Assembly (NCBI GenBank): GCA_013176395.1
Contig: JABMLP010000002.1
Span: forward strand, 1,798,001-1,862,000
Direction: 5' to 3'
Source of the DNA: Venturia oleaginea
Lineage: Eukaryota > Ascomycota > Dothideomycetes > Venturiales > Venturiaceae
Length of the DNA: 64,000 nt
A program made the position numbers and the translations under genes. Each line of letters opens with the position of its first letter. Position 1 is the stretch's first letter. The notes below the pieces were generated by a model that saw nothing but the letters and a program-made list of their open reading frames with translations, made no database searches and had not been told where the DNA came from. This document shows positions 22,314-32,924 of the stretch, in pieces.

Positions 22314-22956
22314 TGAGATGGTGAGCCAGTAGGGAAGGTACTGTTTTAAAACATGATAAGTTATATAGAATGAAATAGACTTCCTCAACCTCGAATCCAG
22401 ACGGTCGATGATGGTGCGATGCATTGCAGATGGAATGCTTTTTTGGAAAGAAGATCAGCACCACAGCTGGGCCATGGATTCTCTTCCCATCAACGACATC
22501 CCTCCGGCCTACAGTAACATATTTCTAAACTAAGTTGCCAGAGCTTTCCTGATCTCGGGTTGAAGAATGTGAGAAATAACGGTGCTTTTAGTCGGAAGAT
22601 TGATAACAGGAGTCGACTGCGTCGCTGTGGTACGACTGATAGATATTTTGATTCATGGAATATCAATAAAACCGCAGACTGGAGCGATCAAGCAGGAAGA
22701 ATTCTGAGATTCTTGCGGGATTGATGCGTCTATATACCTTCATCACTTGTATCAGACTATGCTACCGATTGCTGACCCTACGTGCAAAAGATGCTCGTTC
22801 ACTGGCTTCTTTCATCCGATTTCAAGGACATGAACTTTCTTGCCTTATTGGGGCGAACCTAGGCAGGCGAATGACCAGAGCCACGACCTCGTGGGGTATC
22901 GTGGAGGCGTGATTGCTTGTAAATTTGGGCATAATTCCAGACACCATCTGTGCTGC
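22314..22956. other. Convergent intergenic, unit 2
   Basis: Shared 3' region of the dehydrogenase and GPN1; no gene recognised. Confidence 0.5.
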
Positions 22957-24165
22957 TCAACCCACATTCGCTGCAGCCAAATACTTTTGAAAGCTCATAT
23001 CCGCGTCCTTGTCATCATCATCATGGTCGTTCATCGCTCTGTTATACCGCGCCTTCAATCCATCCTCGTCGTCATCGGCGTCCTCTCCTTCGTCTTCGTC
23101 GTAATCAACCATACCATCGTTGCCATCGTCGTCATCAGACATTTCCTCTGCCTCGCTAACAGTCTCTGGTTCTTCATCCGGTGTCGGCTTGCTCTTCGCT
23201 TTAGGCCTGCTGTCCATGTTCATATCCGCGAGCAACTTGCCGAGCTCTTTATCTCTCCTGCCTTTCTTCTCTGCATCACGCTGCTTTCTCCGTCTCTCAA
23301 GTTCTGGTTTGTAATCCCGGTTGAACTCCTCTTTCTTCTCCTGGACTGCCACGAAGAATTCGTCCACTCCGTCGCCTGTCATGGAGCTCACCGGCACGAC
23401 CTTGAGATGCTTGTAAAACTCTTCCAGAACCAAACTCATGCTGTGTAACAAGCTGCTCATGTATCCGCTACCCTGTCCGCCAAATCCTGCCTCTTCGCCC
23501 TCAGCGCCGCCAAAAGTACCCCCCTCCTCTTCATTTTGCAAGGCTGCCTGAAACTTCTCAAAATCTTCCATCCATTCCTTTGCAAAAGAAGCATCCTTCA
23601 CATCTGTTTTGTTGAAGACCAGAATCATGGGCAGCTTCGTCTTGTAAAGAATACTGCATGCGTAGAGCATATTGCTCATAAAGGTACTCGTCGACGCCGT
23701 CCTCGGCGTATCGATGATATAGGCAATGACGGTCGGGAAGCTGCTCGCCAAACTTCCCAGCAAAATATCTCCACTGGCACTCCAAACAAAAACCTCAATC
23801 TGTCCCGGCGTGTCAACCAGAATATTCCTTATCGGTTTCAGCCCACTTCCCTCTTTCGGCGGCGCAGTCCGCTTCTCCAGCAGAGCAAGAACTTGATCAA
23901 TCTTTGTAGCGAAGAGGTTGAGCGAAGTGAGGATGCCGCCATTGGGGCCCAGGTTGTATTGCTTCATTACTTCTTTGTAGTTTATGGAGTCGCGGATGTC
24001 GATGTTTGAGTCGAAGGGGATATTGTGGACGGCGGGATCGAGGTTTATTACGTAGGGAGGGTCTTTTTTGGAGTGTAGGTGGGAGTTTATGCGCTGCATG
24101 AAGGTTGTTTTGCCTGAGCCGGCCATGCCTACGCAGACAATGGCGACGGGCTCGTTGCCGGCCAT
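22957..24165 (-). CDS. NPA3: GPN-loop GTPase 1 (Npa3/XAB1 orthologue), unit 2
   Basis: A single 402-aa exon, close to the usual length for the family. Motifs: P-loop GMAGSGKTT (13-21), the diagnostic GPN insertion GPNGG (73-77), DTPGQ (118-122), NKTD (185-188), and a highly acidic C-terminal tail (about 345-390) before a conserved ending [11 protein letters not shown]1/Npa3 is a cytoplasmic GTPase that works with GPN3 in assembly and nuclear import of RNA polymerase II. It is normally a single-copy essential gene, so a second copy in a tandem array is unusual. ATG at 24165 begins at the conserved MAGNEP N-terminus. The unit 1 copy has a frameshift in the acidic tail. Confidence 0.95.
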   Translation of the reverse strand: MAGNEPVAIVCVGMAGSGKTTFMQRINSHLHSKKDPPYVINLDPAVHNIPFDSNIDIRDSINYKEVMKQYNLGPNGGILTSLNLFATKIDQVLALLEKRTAPPKEGSGLKPIRNILVDTPGQIEVFVWSASGDILLGSLASSFPTVIAYIIDTPRTASTSTFMSNMLYACSILYKTKLPMILVFNKTDVKDASFAKEWMEDFEKFQAALQNEEEGGTFGGAEGEEAGFGGQGSGYMSSLLHSMSLVLEEFYKHLKVVPVSSMTGDGVDEFFVAVQEKKEEFNRDYKPELERRRKQRDAEKKGRRDKELGKLLADMNMDSRPKAKSKPTPDEEPETVSEAEEMSDDDDGNDGMVDYDEDEGEDADDDEDGLKARYNRAMNDHDDDDKDADMSFQKYLAAANVG

Positions 24166-24348
24166 GGTGGGAGGATTCGCTGTTCAATCGAGTACTAGGA
24201 GGGTGGGAATGGGTGACAGTATTCTTTGGATGGTGGTATTGTTTGTTGTTCGTTGTTGTGATTCCGAGTTGACAAAAGTTGAAGATATTCCGAGACCCTT
24301 GCACTGCGAAGTTGTGGGGCATTTCACGTGACCTTCACCATCTCTTTC

Positions 24349-25510
24349 GGCCTGCCAGACCATCGCGCATCCCTCAGCATCGAGGAGGTACCTCTAGAGT
24401 CGCCATCACGGCCACTGCAGAGCAAGCACACTAATACACGAGCAAGCTACACGAATGATGCGTCCACCAAAGACAACAGCAACCATCTAGTCACTATCTC
24501 CCGGCTAGTCCATCACCCCAAATGGCACTGCAACGCCCCGAGTCGACGAGTCACCGCTAGAACGGCAATACCTTCAACACAACTCAAACACCAGACGCCC
24601 GGTGTACAACAATCGGCACCACACACCACTGCAACGACTAGACAACCTCTCCCAACGTCTTGGCAAACCGTCCTGCTACAAGCTGTTGCCCAGAGCCTTG
24701 AGCCTCTCCCCAAACTGTTGCCTCCCAGTTATGGCATTGGCAAGAGTAGGTGCGCGACACAGTAAGTAGTAAGGACGCAGAGAAGGAGCCTATTGGCGGC
24801 AAATCCCCTCCCTACAAGCCAGCAGACGTAGCCTTGAGCCTCTCCCCAGACTGTTGCGTCCCAGTTATGGCATTGGCAAGAGTAGGAGCGCGATATAGCA
24901 AGTAGGGAGAGCGACTAGCAGCAGGTAGGCTCCGACTATAAGACGGCAGGTCTATAGCAAGATTGGTGCCATACAATACGGCAGCCACCAGATAGCCTCG
25001 TCTACGGGCATACCCGGAATATCACACCCAAGCAGCGAAATCACGACTACGATAGTTACTATTGTCTCCAGCATCACACAACAAAGTACACTGCCGCATA
25101 GGAATCTGGTGCAAGGCAACAATCACAAGCGGAAACACATTTCTAGAACAGACAAGCCTTGAGGGATAAGCAAAAACAGACAGACGAAGCTGAGTACTGG
25201 AGGGAGAATGTAGGTAAAAGGTTAGCGAAACACGAGGTATTGCCTCTTGGGATCTATATAGCACGGATATACTAGCAGAATAACCAGTATCGACAAGAGC
25301 CAGTGGGCATTTGGAAATACTGGTTTAGGGAAAAGAGGGAGGACGGATGGGACACCTGGTCTTGTTTTAGTGAACGAGGCGAAGTGGGGCGTGGTAGATT
25401 TTATGATTTATCACGTGTCGGCTGTCTGGTGAAGTCCTCCTGACCGGACACAGCTGCGTGATTTAGCGGCTGCAACCGAGTAAGAAACAATCAATCAATC
25501 AATCAATCAA
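24349..25510 (+). mobile_element. Retroposon-like repeat B, unit 2
   Basis: Same as 10057-11217 with one extra C in the CTCTCCCC run. It has two internal modules and an ATCA-type tail (25488-25510). Confidence 0.75.
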
Positions 25511-26161
25511 CTTTCCTTCTACTCCTCTATGTCATGCGAACTTGACCGCCACAGGCAGAACAATCCTTTCTATCATCACCATGGTCAAAGATACTCCTGG
25601 CTTGACGTTGCCGCATTCGACAGCCATACCGGATGCCTATCCTGATCAAGACTCAAGCTATGCTGATTCGGGTTTACATGGCTTTCATTATGCAACACAG
25701 CATCGAGCTCTCCCATCTTGTCCATTCGAAATTCTGGGTTATGTGAGAGTACTCAGTTTTGTCTGTCTACAGCGAGCGAACTTTGAGTATACTCAAAGAT
25801 CCCCAATACCAGCCACTTTTTACTCATACTGATAGATGGAGTTCCAGTTAATGAGTATTTGGTTGTTGAGTATCAAAGACATTTAGTCTCTATAACAGCC
25901 GCTCTTACACATGTTTATCGCCTTCATAGGCTGGCCAGTCCGTTGCCAATTCTGCACTAACCTCAATTAAGCATGACATGGCTTTGCACTGGAACGCAAT
26001 AGCTCACACACATTTGAGACAATCACTTTGTAGAACCAGGCTTCATAATGGTGGATCTCAGAAAAGCATAAGTTCTGATAAATCCTAGGTTTGCCATGGT
26101 CGTTCCATTCTCGAAGCATCAAAACCCCATTGGTCAGGCTTCAGACCTCTAACCTTTCACA
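25511..26161. other. Gap before the secreted-protein gene, unit 2
   Basis: Copy of 11218-11868; a 96-codon ORF at 25542 without a recognised domain. Confidence 0.3.
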
Positions 26162-26930
26162 ATGTTTATTGTCTACTTCTTGCTTCCCCTAATCGCTAGA
26201 GCTGCCACATCGAGCACGTGTAGGAGCATACCACAATGTGCTAATATCCCGAACAGTGCCCAGACTGAATGCCTGATTGGCGTAAGCATCTACATCCCGC
26301 AGACACAACTGTACTGACAATATGAAGTTCGACCAGCAACCCGCGTCAGTCATCATTGCTCCTTTCGGCACCGTACCTGGTTACGTTTTCGAGGCTTTTG
26401 TCATCGTCAACTACTTCAACGTCACTGTGCCAATCACTCAATTTCTCCCCATCCTTAAAACTCAAACCTTCAGGCTTCCAAAGCTCGGAGCTCCACCTCA
26501 CTCGAACCCTGTCTTCATTGGATATGGAAGTGTCAACGCAATTCAAGCTCTCCCTCCAGTTCTTCCTTTGATTGAAGGCCACGCGATCATAATATCAGAT
26601 TCTGCCGTCTTCAAATGTTTCGACCTGCAAAGTTTCTATTGGGCCTGTATTCTGCCAATCCCAGTGTCTATTGGATTTCTGCCACCAACCTCCTGCGACA
26701 TCTTTCTCACACCATACAGCATGGAAGACGGCAAGCGGGATTCTGTAAAAATCACTTTTACAGCTACAAACCTAGTAGGCCAAGATTTGAGCTTCCTGGA
26801 TCTGAGCGAGCGCTCGGAATTTAAGTGCTTGACGAAAATCGAGTTCAGCAACCCTGTGCCGCAACCTGTTCCTGGACTCGTGCAGGTTCCAGTATTCGAC
26901 GACTTCGACGTGATCGAACATCCAAAATAG
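26162..26930 (+). CDS. Secreted protein, two exons, 240 aa, unit 2
   Basis: Identical to 11869-12637: exon 1 26162-26281, intron 26282-26327, exon 2 26328-26930. It has a signal peptide followed by a Cys-rich N-terminal segment and the CFDL-SFY...C...C..LTP...ITFT module, shared with the relic at 40392-40979. Function is unknown. Confidence 0.7.
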
Positions 26931-27675
26931 GCCTGGAGAGGATTGCGACACATGAAACAAAGCGCATTTCGTAAGTGGTTGAATTTCTGTCGACAGCGCC
27001 GCCTATGCTAATTCATGTAGCTGGCGGATGGACTGCAATTTCTGGTAGTGCTGCTTCCAAAGGCTGCGGGTACATATATATGTGCCTTCTCCCTTTTCTT
27101 CCTCCGTTCTTTTTTCCTATCCTCCTGTACTACGGTTACCGGCCTATTAGTCGTTAGCGCTGGCGGTGAAAAGCCCTATGTAGATCGGAGTTCTGGTAAG
27201 TGCGCGTGCTGGAACAAGCATTGCACGAAAACAGCGGCGAGTAGACTCGAGTACGGATATATCGAGGATGGAAGCATTGGCCAGAGACTAACAACTAATA
27301 GCCATGTAACCCTAGTAATTTCAATTAGGACGTGTGATTGTTTAAAAGCATGTATAAATATCTCACAAACACATGACATCGTTGCTGGTCTATGGCATCT
27401 ACAAACAAATCTAAGTCCAGTTAATTGCCGAATACGTACATGTATTGAAATTCCTTGCAGCTATATATACGAAATTGCTAGGATATACATGTCACGGGCT
27501 AGACCCTTGAGCCTTTATCTAGGCTTTGCCTATCTCTCTAGGGCAAGATTGTGAATGGCTTGGCATCTCCTTCAAGAGGAGTTTGCAATCGTGTATCTAT
27601 CTTTTTCTCTTTAGCTAGATTGTATTGCACATTTGGGTGGTGTTACCTGGTATCCAGGCATGATCTTAACCCGTC
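26931..27675. other. AT-rich intergenic, unit 2
   Basis: Copy of 12638-13382; no gene recognised. Confidence 0.4.
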
Positions 27676-28527
27676 ACAACAGATCACCTCAAGGCTGAAG
27701 TGTGATAGGCGTGGTCGATATGTTTTCAATTGACTATCCTGATTGACGAGTATTACAAACTTGAGGAAAAGAGAGAAAGACTAGAATACATGCTTTTATA
27801 ATCAGTGGTGGTGAAGTTGTGGAATCTTCCAGAAGTTTCCAAAGGTTGAGAGCATAGCCAAGAACCTTTCATATGATTTTATAATCAGTGGTGGTAGGGC
27901 TGTGGAATCTTCCAGAAGTTTCCAAAGGTTGAGGGCATAGCCGAGAACCTCAATCTAGGCCATAGCCTGTGACATGAAGAGCAGGAAGGCAGGAATCGCA
28001 AAGAATATTTGGATAACAAGAAGTTATTGCTAGGACTGATAATGGAGGGGAATCCTTCGAGCACACAGGATGAGACTGGTGCGACGGGGTCAGTAATAAG
28101 GGAGAATAGTACGTGCAGGAGTCACGTGATATTCCCACAGTTCCCACAGGTCTTGGCAGTTGCCCACAGATCTGACAGGTGTGGAAGGTGTGGGAAGAGC
28201 CAAGAGGTGTGGGAATACACCTTGGCACCCAGAACACAAGTCATATGCACACGAAGCAAGCCCACTCCCAACCTTCATACTAACCGACAAGCGTTCAGGA
28301 CTGATCTGAGGATCAAATCGGTCAGACGACGATTGAATTGGGAAATACATCGGACGGCTAGGATCTAGTGAGCCTCCAAAGAACCTGAGCAAGGGAAGGT
28401 ACTTAAGGTAAGTACTTCCAGACTGATATTGCCCTTACCCCAAAGCCGCGGACCAGAACAAGAGAACACAGATGTCAAGAAGGTCTTGAAATAATCAACT
28501 GTGTTGAGAAATGAGTTCCCCGTAATA
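27676..28527 (-). mobile_element. Degenerate LTR, unit 2, inserted in pogo transposase
   Basis: Copy of 13383-14234, including the ~80-bp tandem repeat at 27794-27949 and the CCCACA/TGTGGG-rich stretch near 28132-28215. Confidence 0.65.
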
Positions 28528-28973
28528 ATAAGCGTACGCTTTACCAAGTTGTTAACCCAGTTCTTGCCAACAGACTTCCCACCCCGCTCTCTTAGTAGTT
28601 TATTAGCCATATCTTGTACGTAGGCCTTCGACGGCGGTAGGCCGCGTAAGCTTTCGTTAAGAATACGCTTTATAACCACTTCCTCTTCTAGCTTTGTCAA
28701 TCGCTTCGAGTTCGGCTCGCATTCGCGTCGAGGGCGCTGTCCGGCGCGTCGGCGTTGTACTGTTGTTCGAGGTACGCTGTATATTACTGCAGCGCGTCTT
28801 TCGCTTTGGATTTGCTTTGAATTGCTATCTGAAATAGCAAGGAATATATCTCCTTCTTTATAGATCTTCTGCTTTTCGTGTTGTTGAAGCATTACGCGAC
28901 GTTGTTACGAAGGGGGTTTACGTTTGTGAGGTGGCCCACTCGCGTGGGTGGCCCACTCGCTTGTGAAGTACGT
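28528..28973 (-). mobile_element. Truncated Fot1/pogo element end, unit 3
   Basis: Third copy of the fragment (transposase N-terminus from ATG at 28892), ending at GTGAAGTACGT with TA at 28974-28975. It is identical to the two others. Confidence 0.85.
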
Positions 28974-29434
28974 TACCTGGTATTTATAATACATTATATG
29001 AATTAAATTAAAGAGTTACCACTCCGTAACTATCTGATTCCAAGCCTCCTTAACTAATTGTTACGGATACTGTCACGTGGACATGTATTCGTGTAAGAGT
29101 TCAACCCTCAAAGGTGTTTCGCAAGTGAGAGAAGACTGCTTGTATTTCGAAGTATCTAAGATCAAAGAAGGAAGCGTAGGTACAGGAAGAACAACTTGTA
29201 TATATAATCTTCCAAGTAGGAAAAGGACATGCTGTCCTGAGAAGAGAATAGAAAGGAGTAGAAGCGCATGTGAAACGGTCCCTGAATAATCCCTGCTAGG
29301 CGCACGTGAGAACTATCAGGAACCTACCAGGAATTGCTAAGAATCCACCTAGGATAAAATGAAAAAACAGCACACACAGCGAGAACTCAATTTTTGGAAT
29401 TTACAGAAGTATCATCTAAAGATCATCAAAACAC
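28579..29434. repeat. Tandem array unit 3 (partial, right end of array)
   Basis: Identical to 1-855 / 14286-15140 and then diverges inside the retroposon: AAACACACCTGCC in units 1-2 becomes AAACACCTCTGCC here. Beyond this point similarity continues only as between family members of the retroposon. Confidence 0.9.
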
Positions 29435-30967
29435 CTCTGCCAGTGGCCGCTCCGGCCTCTAGAGGCCATCGCGCGTCCCTCAGCGTCGATGAGATATCTC
29501 TAGAGTCGCCGTCGCGGCCACGGCAGAGCAAGCAGACGAATACATGAGCAAGCTACACGAACGATGCGTCCACCAAAGACAACAGCAACCATCTAGTCAC
29601 TATCTCCCGGCTAGTCCATCACCCCAGATGACACTGCAACGCTCCGAGTCGACGAGTCACTGCTAGAACGGCAATACCTTCAACACAACTCAAACACCAG
29701 ACGCCCGGTGCGCAACAATCGGCACCACACACCACTGCAACGACTAGACAACCTCTCCCAACGTCTTGGCAAACCGTCCTGCTACAAGCTGTTGCCCAGA
29801 GCCTTGAGCCTCTCCCCAAACTGTTGCCTCCCAGTTATGGCATTGGCAAGAGTAGGTGCGCGACACAGTAAGTAGTAAGGACGCATAGAAGGAGCCTATT
29901 GGCGGCAAATCCCCTCCCTGTAAGCTAGCAGACGTAGCCTTGAGCCTCTCCCCAGACTGTTGCGTCCCAGTTATGGCAGTGGCAAGAGTAGGTGCGCGAT
30001 ATAGCAAGCAGGGAGAGCGACTAGCAGCAGATAGGCTCCGACTATAAGACGACAGGTCTACAACACAATCGGTGCGACACGATACGGCAGCTGCTAGAGA
30101 ACCTCATCTACTATCGTCTCCGCAAACCGTCCTGCTGCAAGCTAATGTCCAGAGCCTTGAGCCTCTCCCCAAACTGTTGCGTCCCAGTTATGGCATTGGC
30201 AAGAGTAGGTGCGCAACACAGTAAGCAGTAAGGACGTATAGAAGGAGCTTATTGGCGGCAAATCCCCTCCCTACAAGCCAGCAGACGTAGCCTTGAGCCT
30301 CTCCCCAGACTGTTGCGTCCCAGTTATGGCATTGGCAAGAGTAGGAGCGCGATATAGCAAGTAGGGAGAGCGACTAGCAGCAGATAGGCTCCGACTATAA
30401 GACGGCAGGTCTATAGCACGATCGGCGCCATACAATACGGCAGCTACCAGACAGCCTCGTCCACGGGCATACCCGGAGTATCACACCCAAGCAGCGAAAT
30501 CACGACTACGATGGTTACTATTGTCTCCAGCATCACACAACCAAATACACCGCCGCATAGGAATCTGGTGCAAGGCAACTTTCACAAGCAGAAACATACT
30601 TAGGGAACCCATTGGCCTTGAGGGATAAGGCGAAACAGATAGACAAAGCTGAGCATTAGAGGGAGACTGTAGGTAGAAGGATAGCGAAACACGAGGCATT
30701 GCCTCTTGAGTCTACATAGCACAGATATACTAGCAGAATAACCAGTATCTACAAGAGCCAGCGGGCATTTGGAGATACTGGTTAAGGGAAAAGAGGGAGG
30801 ACGGAGGGGACAGCTGGTCTTGTTTCAGTGAACGGGGCGAAGTGGGGCGCGGTGGATTATATAATCTATCACGTGTCGGCTGTCTGATGAAGTCCTCCTA
30901 ACCGGACATAGCTGCGTGATTAAGCGGCTGCAACCGAGTAGGATAAAATCAATCAATCAATCAATCA
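29361..30967 (+). mobile_element. Retroposon-like repeat C (longest copy)
   Basis: Flanked by 14-bp direct repeats ACCTAGGATAAAAT (29347-29360 and 30968-30981), a target duplication of the length typical of target-primed reverse transcription. It has four internal modules (starting near 29799, 29935, 30157 and 30292), against two in B and one in A, and ends in about five ATCA repeats (30947-30967). It has no ORF of note and is therefore non-autonomous. Class assignment (SINE/retroposon) is inference from the tail and target duplication. Confidence 0.75.
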
Positions 30968-31087
30968 ACCTAGGATAAAATAGATATAGGATACCATCCC
31001 GTGACAATTCGTTTGTATTCAGATGTATTTGATTGCATTCATGTTCATTCAAATGCATGCCATTCTATTTCCTTATGATTGGTTGAT

Positions 31088-31462
31088 CGTTACACTGATA
31101 ATGTAAGATCACGTGTGGTTCATTCTCGTCATTCTTGGCGAAATGAACAAAACGAACTTCCAGGTTCATTTGCTTCATTATATTCATTTTGAACAAAATG
31201 AACCTATTGAAGAGCTGGGATTTCTTAGGAGAGGATCTCTATATATATAGGACGAGACTCTGCTCCCTCAGTGTCTCGTATCTTCACTCTCTAGTTACTT
31301 CGCTATTGCTTTTAGTTACTTAGCACAATTCACGACTCTTATATCTTGCAAGCTTCGCTTCACTTGTTTGATACGATATTGTCGCCCCGGACCACTTGAA
31401 CCCTACTGTACGGATTAGCCAAATCCAGCTAGATTACTTTGAGTCATAGCCTCTGCGTAACA
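31088..31462 (+). mobile_element. LTR remnant, copy 1 of a TGTTAC...GTAACA family
   Basis: Positions about 31219-31462 are nearly identical to about 38829-39071. This shared half has a TATA-like CTCTATATATATAGG (about 31239), GACGAGACTCTGCTCCCTCA downstream of it, and the terminus CTCTGCGTAACA. The upstream (U3) half differs from the other copy and has repeated AAATGAAC/GTTCATTT words. The left terminus is read as CGTTACAC (31088), one base off TGTTAC. No matching 5-bp target duplication is visible. Confidence 0.65.
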
Positions 31463-32924
31463 CAAGTATGCAAATGGTATGGTCATTCAGCCTCTTTGAA
31501 TCGATCACTGTACAACAGCCGCAAGGCATGCTGAAAGGATATGAATATGTGTACTTGAGAGTAGGCTGAAATTTCCTGCTGAGAATCCTTCTGAAATCGC
31601 CAGCCTTGTCGGATCTCGATCGAGTATGTGGTAATTGTCTATACTATATGTATAGATTCCATCGAGTTTAGATCCATATATCCTACTCTCCATCTCTTAG
31701 GCGGTTATTGGTCCGAGACGAAGGAAGTTTATCAATCGACTATACGGGGGCAAAGACTCTTCCGACATTATGCATCTTTGTTTGAAGGAAGTCTTTGTGT
31801 CTCTTAGGCACAAAAAGAAGGGTGCACGATTACTCCTTTGGCGTGGTCAACAGAAAGTAAGCCAAGAGCCCTAAAGTCCATTCTAGTGAGCAGGAGGAGT
31901 GCGCTCCGACAGGTGCAAAAGATTGCTTGACGTGTGCAACGGTTTCAGATAGGGCAAAAACGTCCCGCTGTCATCCTGCGGTGTAACTAACATCTGAAAC
32001 TTAACGATAGAAAGATCTTGTCGTCTAGATGTCAAGTCAGAAGCATAAGATAGTCGTCGCTACAATGGTAAGGCTGCGAAGAAGTCCGAGTGAGCAAAGA
32101 CTTGATTGATGATGATGGTACGATTGAGGCAACGTAACCAAAGAAACGGGAGTCTAGGAATCTCGTGCCTGAATACTCGTTCGAGCTTGCATCAAACAAT
32201 AGAAGTCTCATCAACACCATCTCAGACAGAATCCAGCCTTCAGGAAGCTGGAGTCCTGGCACGCGCTTAGTATGGAAGCATCTTCAGACGGGAAGCAGCT
32301 CGCTACCGCCCTCCTGGAAGCGAGAATGGTGGTGGTTCTACTCTGAGAATGCTTCGCTTGCGGGACTATAGGATCTATGGTCCTCCAAATTTCGCGAAGA
32401 AGCTTAATATTGCTGGGGATCATTCCTACAACCGGAAAATGGCATCCATGTCCGTGGCAGCGTACAAGCCTCGGTCCCGTGTTCAGGTACAGGCACGGGC
32501 AGGCATATACAGGGCAGTTGGACGCCGCAGAGGACATGATTCATTCTGTTGGAGGAGGAAATTGGAAGCTGCAGCTCTGCATTCAGACGCCCATTCCCCG
32601 GCCGATCCAATTTATTCGCTACTATATCCCAAGCTTCGAAGGCTCTCAGTAATAACGCGTGGGCTAACTGCATCAAAGCGTCTCTGCTCGCTGGTGCTGG
32701 AACCCCCTGTTAAGCTTCTATTTTGGAGCCGACTAGATCGCTCGCTTCTTTCCGCAACAGTTGCTGCTCAGGCTCGCTTCACCTGTCCACCAGATTCAGA
32801 AGCATCCGCATACATTGCGCGTGTCTCGACCCAGTGTACACCGTCACCGTCTAGAGGCCACCGACAGGCCACCAACCAGATTTCCTTTGGCGCATCCAGA
32901 CTCCATCGCCCTCTACCTTCACGC
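31463..32924. other. Gene-poor stretch upstream of the Zn2Cys6 gene
   Basis: No gene recognised up to about 32348. From 32349 the frame of the downstream regulator stays open, so its 5' UTR or a longer N-terminus may lie here. CT-rich pre-ATG sequence at 32880-32920 favours a start at 32925. Confidence 0.45.

Larger units (their letters stand above)
14286..28578. repeat. Tandem array unit 2 (14,293 bp)
   Basis: Complete second unit. All gene frames that look broken in unit 1 are open here, so this is the better reference for gene models. The junctions with units 1 and 3 lie inside the pogo fragment only by choice of origin; the biologically informative junction is retroposon A at 15068-16234. 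Confidence 0.97.

Noticed and set aside
1..29434. Starship giant transposon carrying cargo genes
   Set aside because: No DUF3435-type tyrosine recombinase captain, no DR boundaries and a tandem rather than single-element structure; recombination between retroposons explains the layout.
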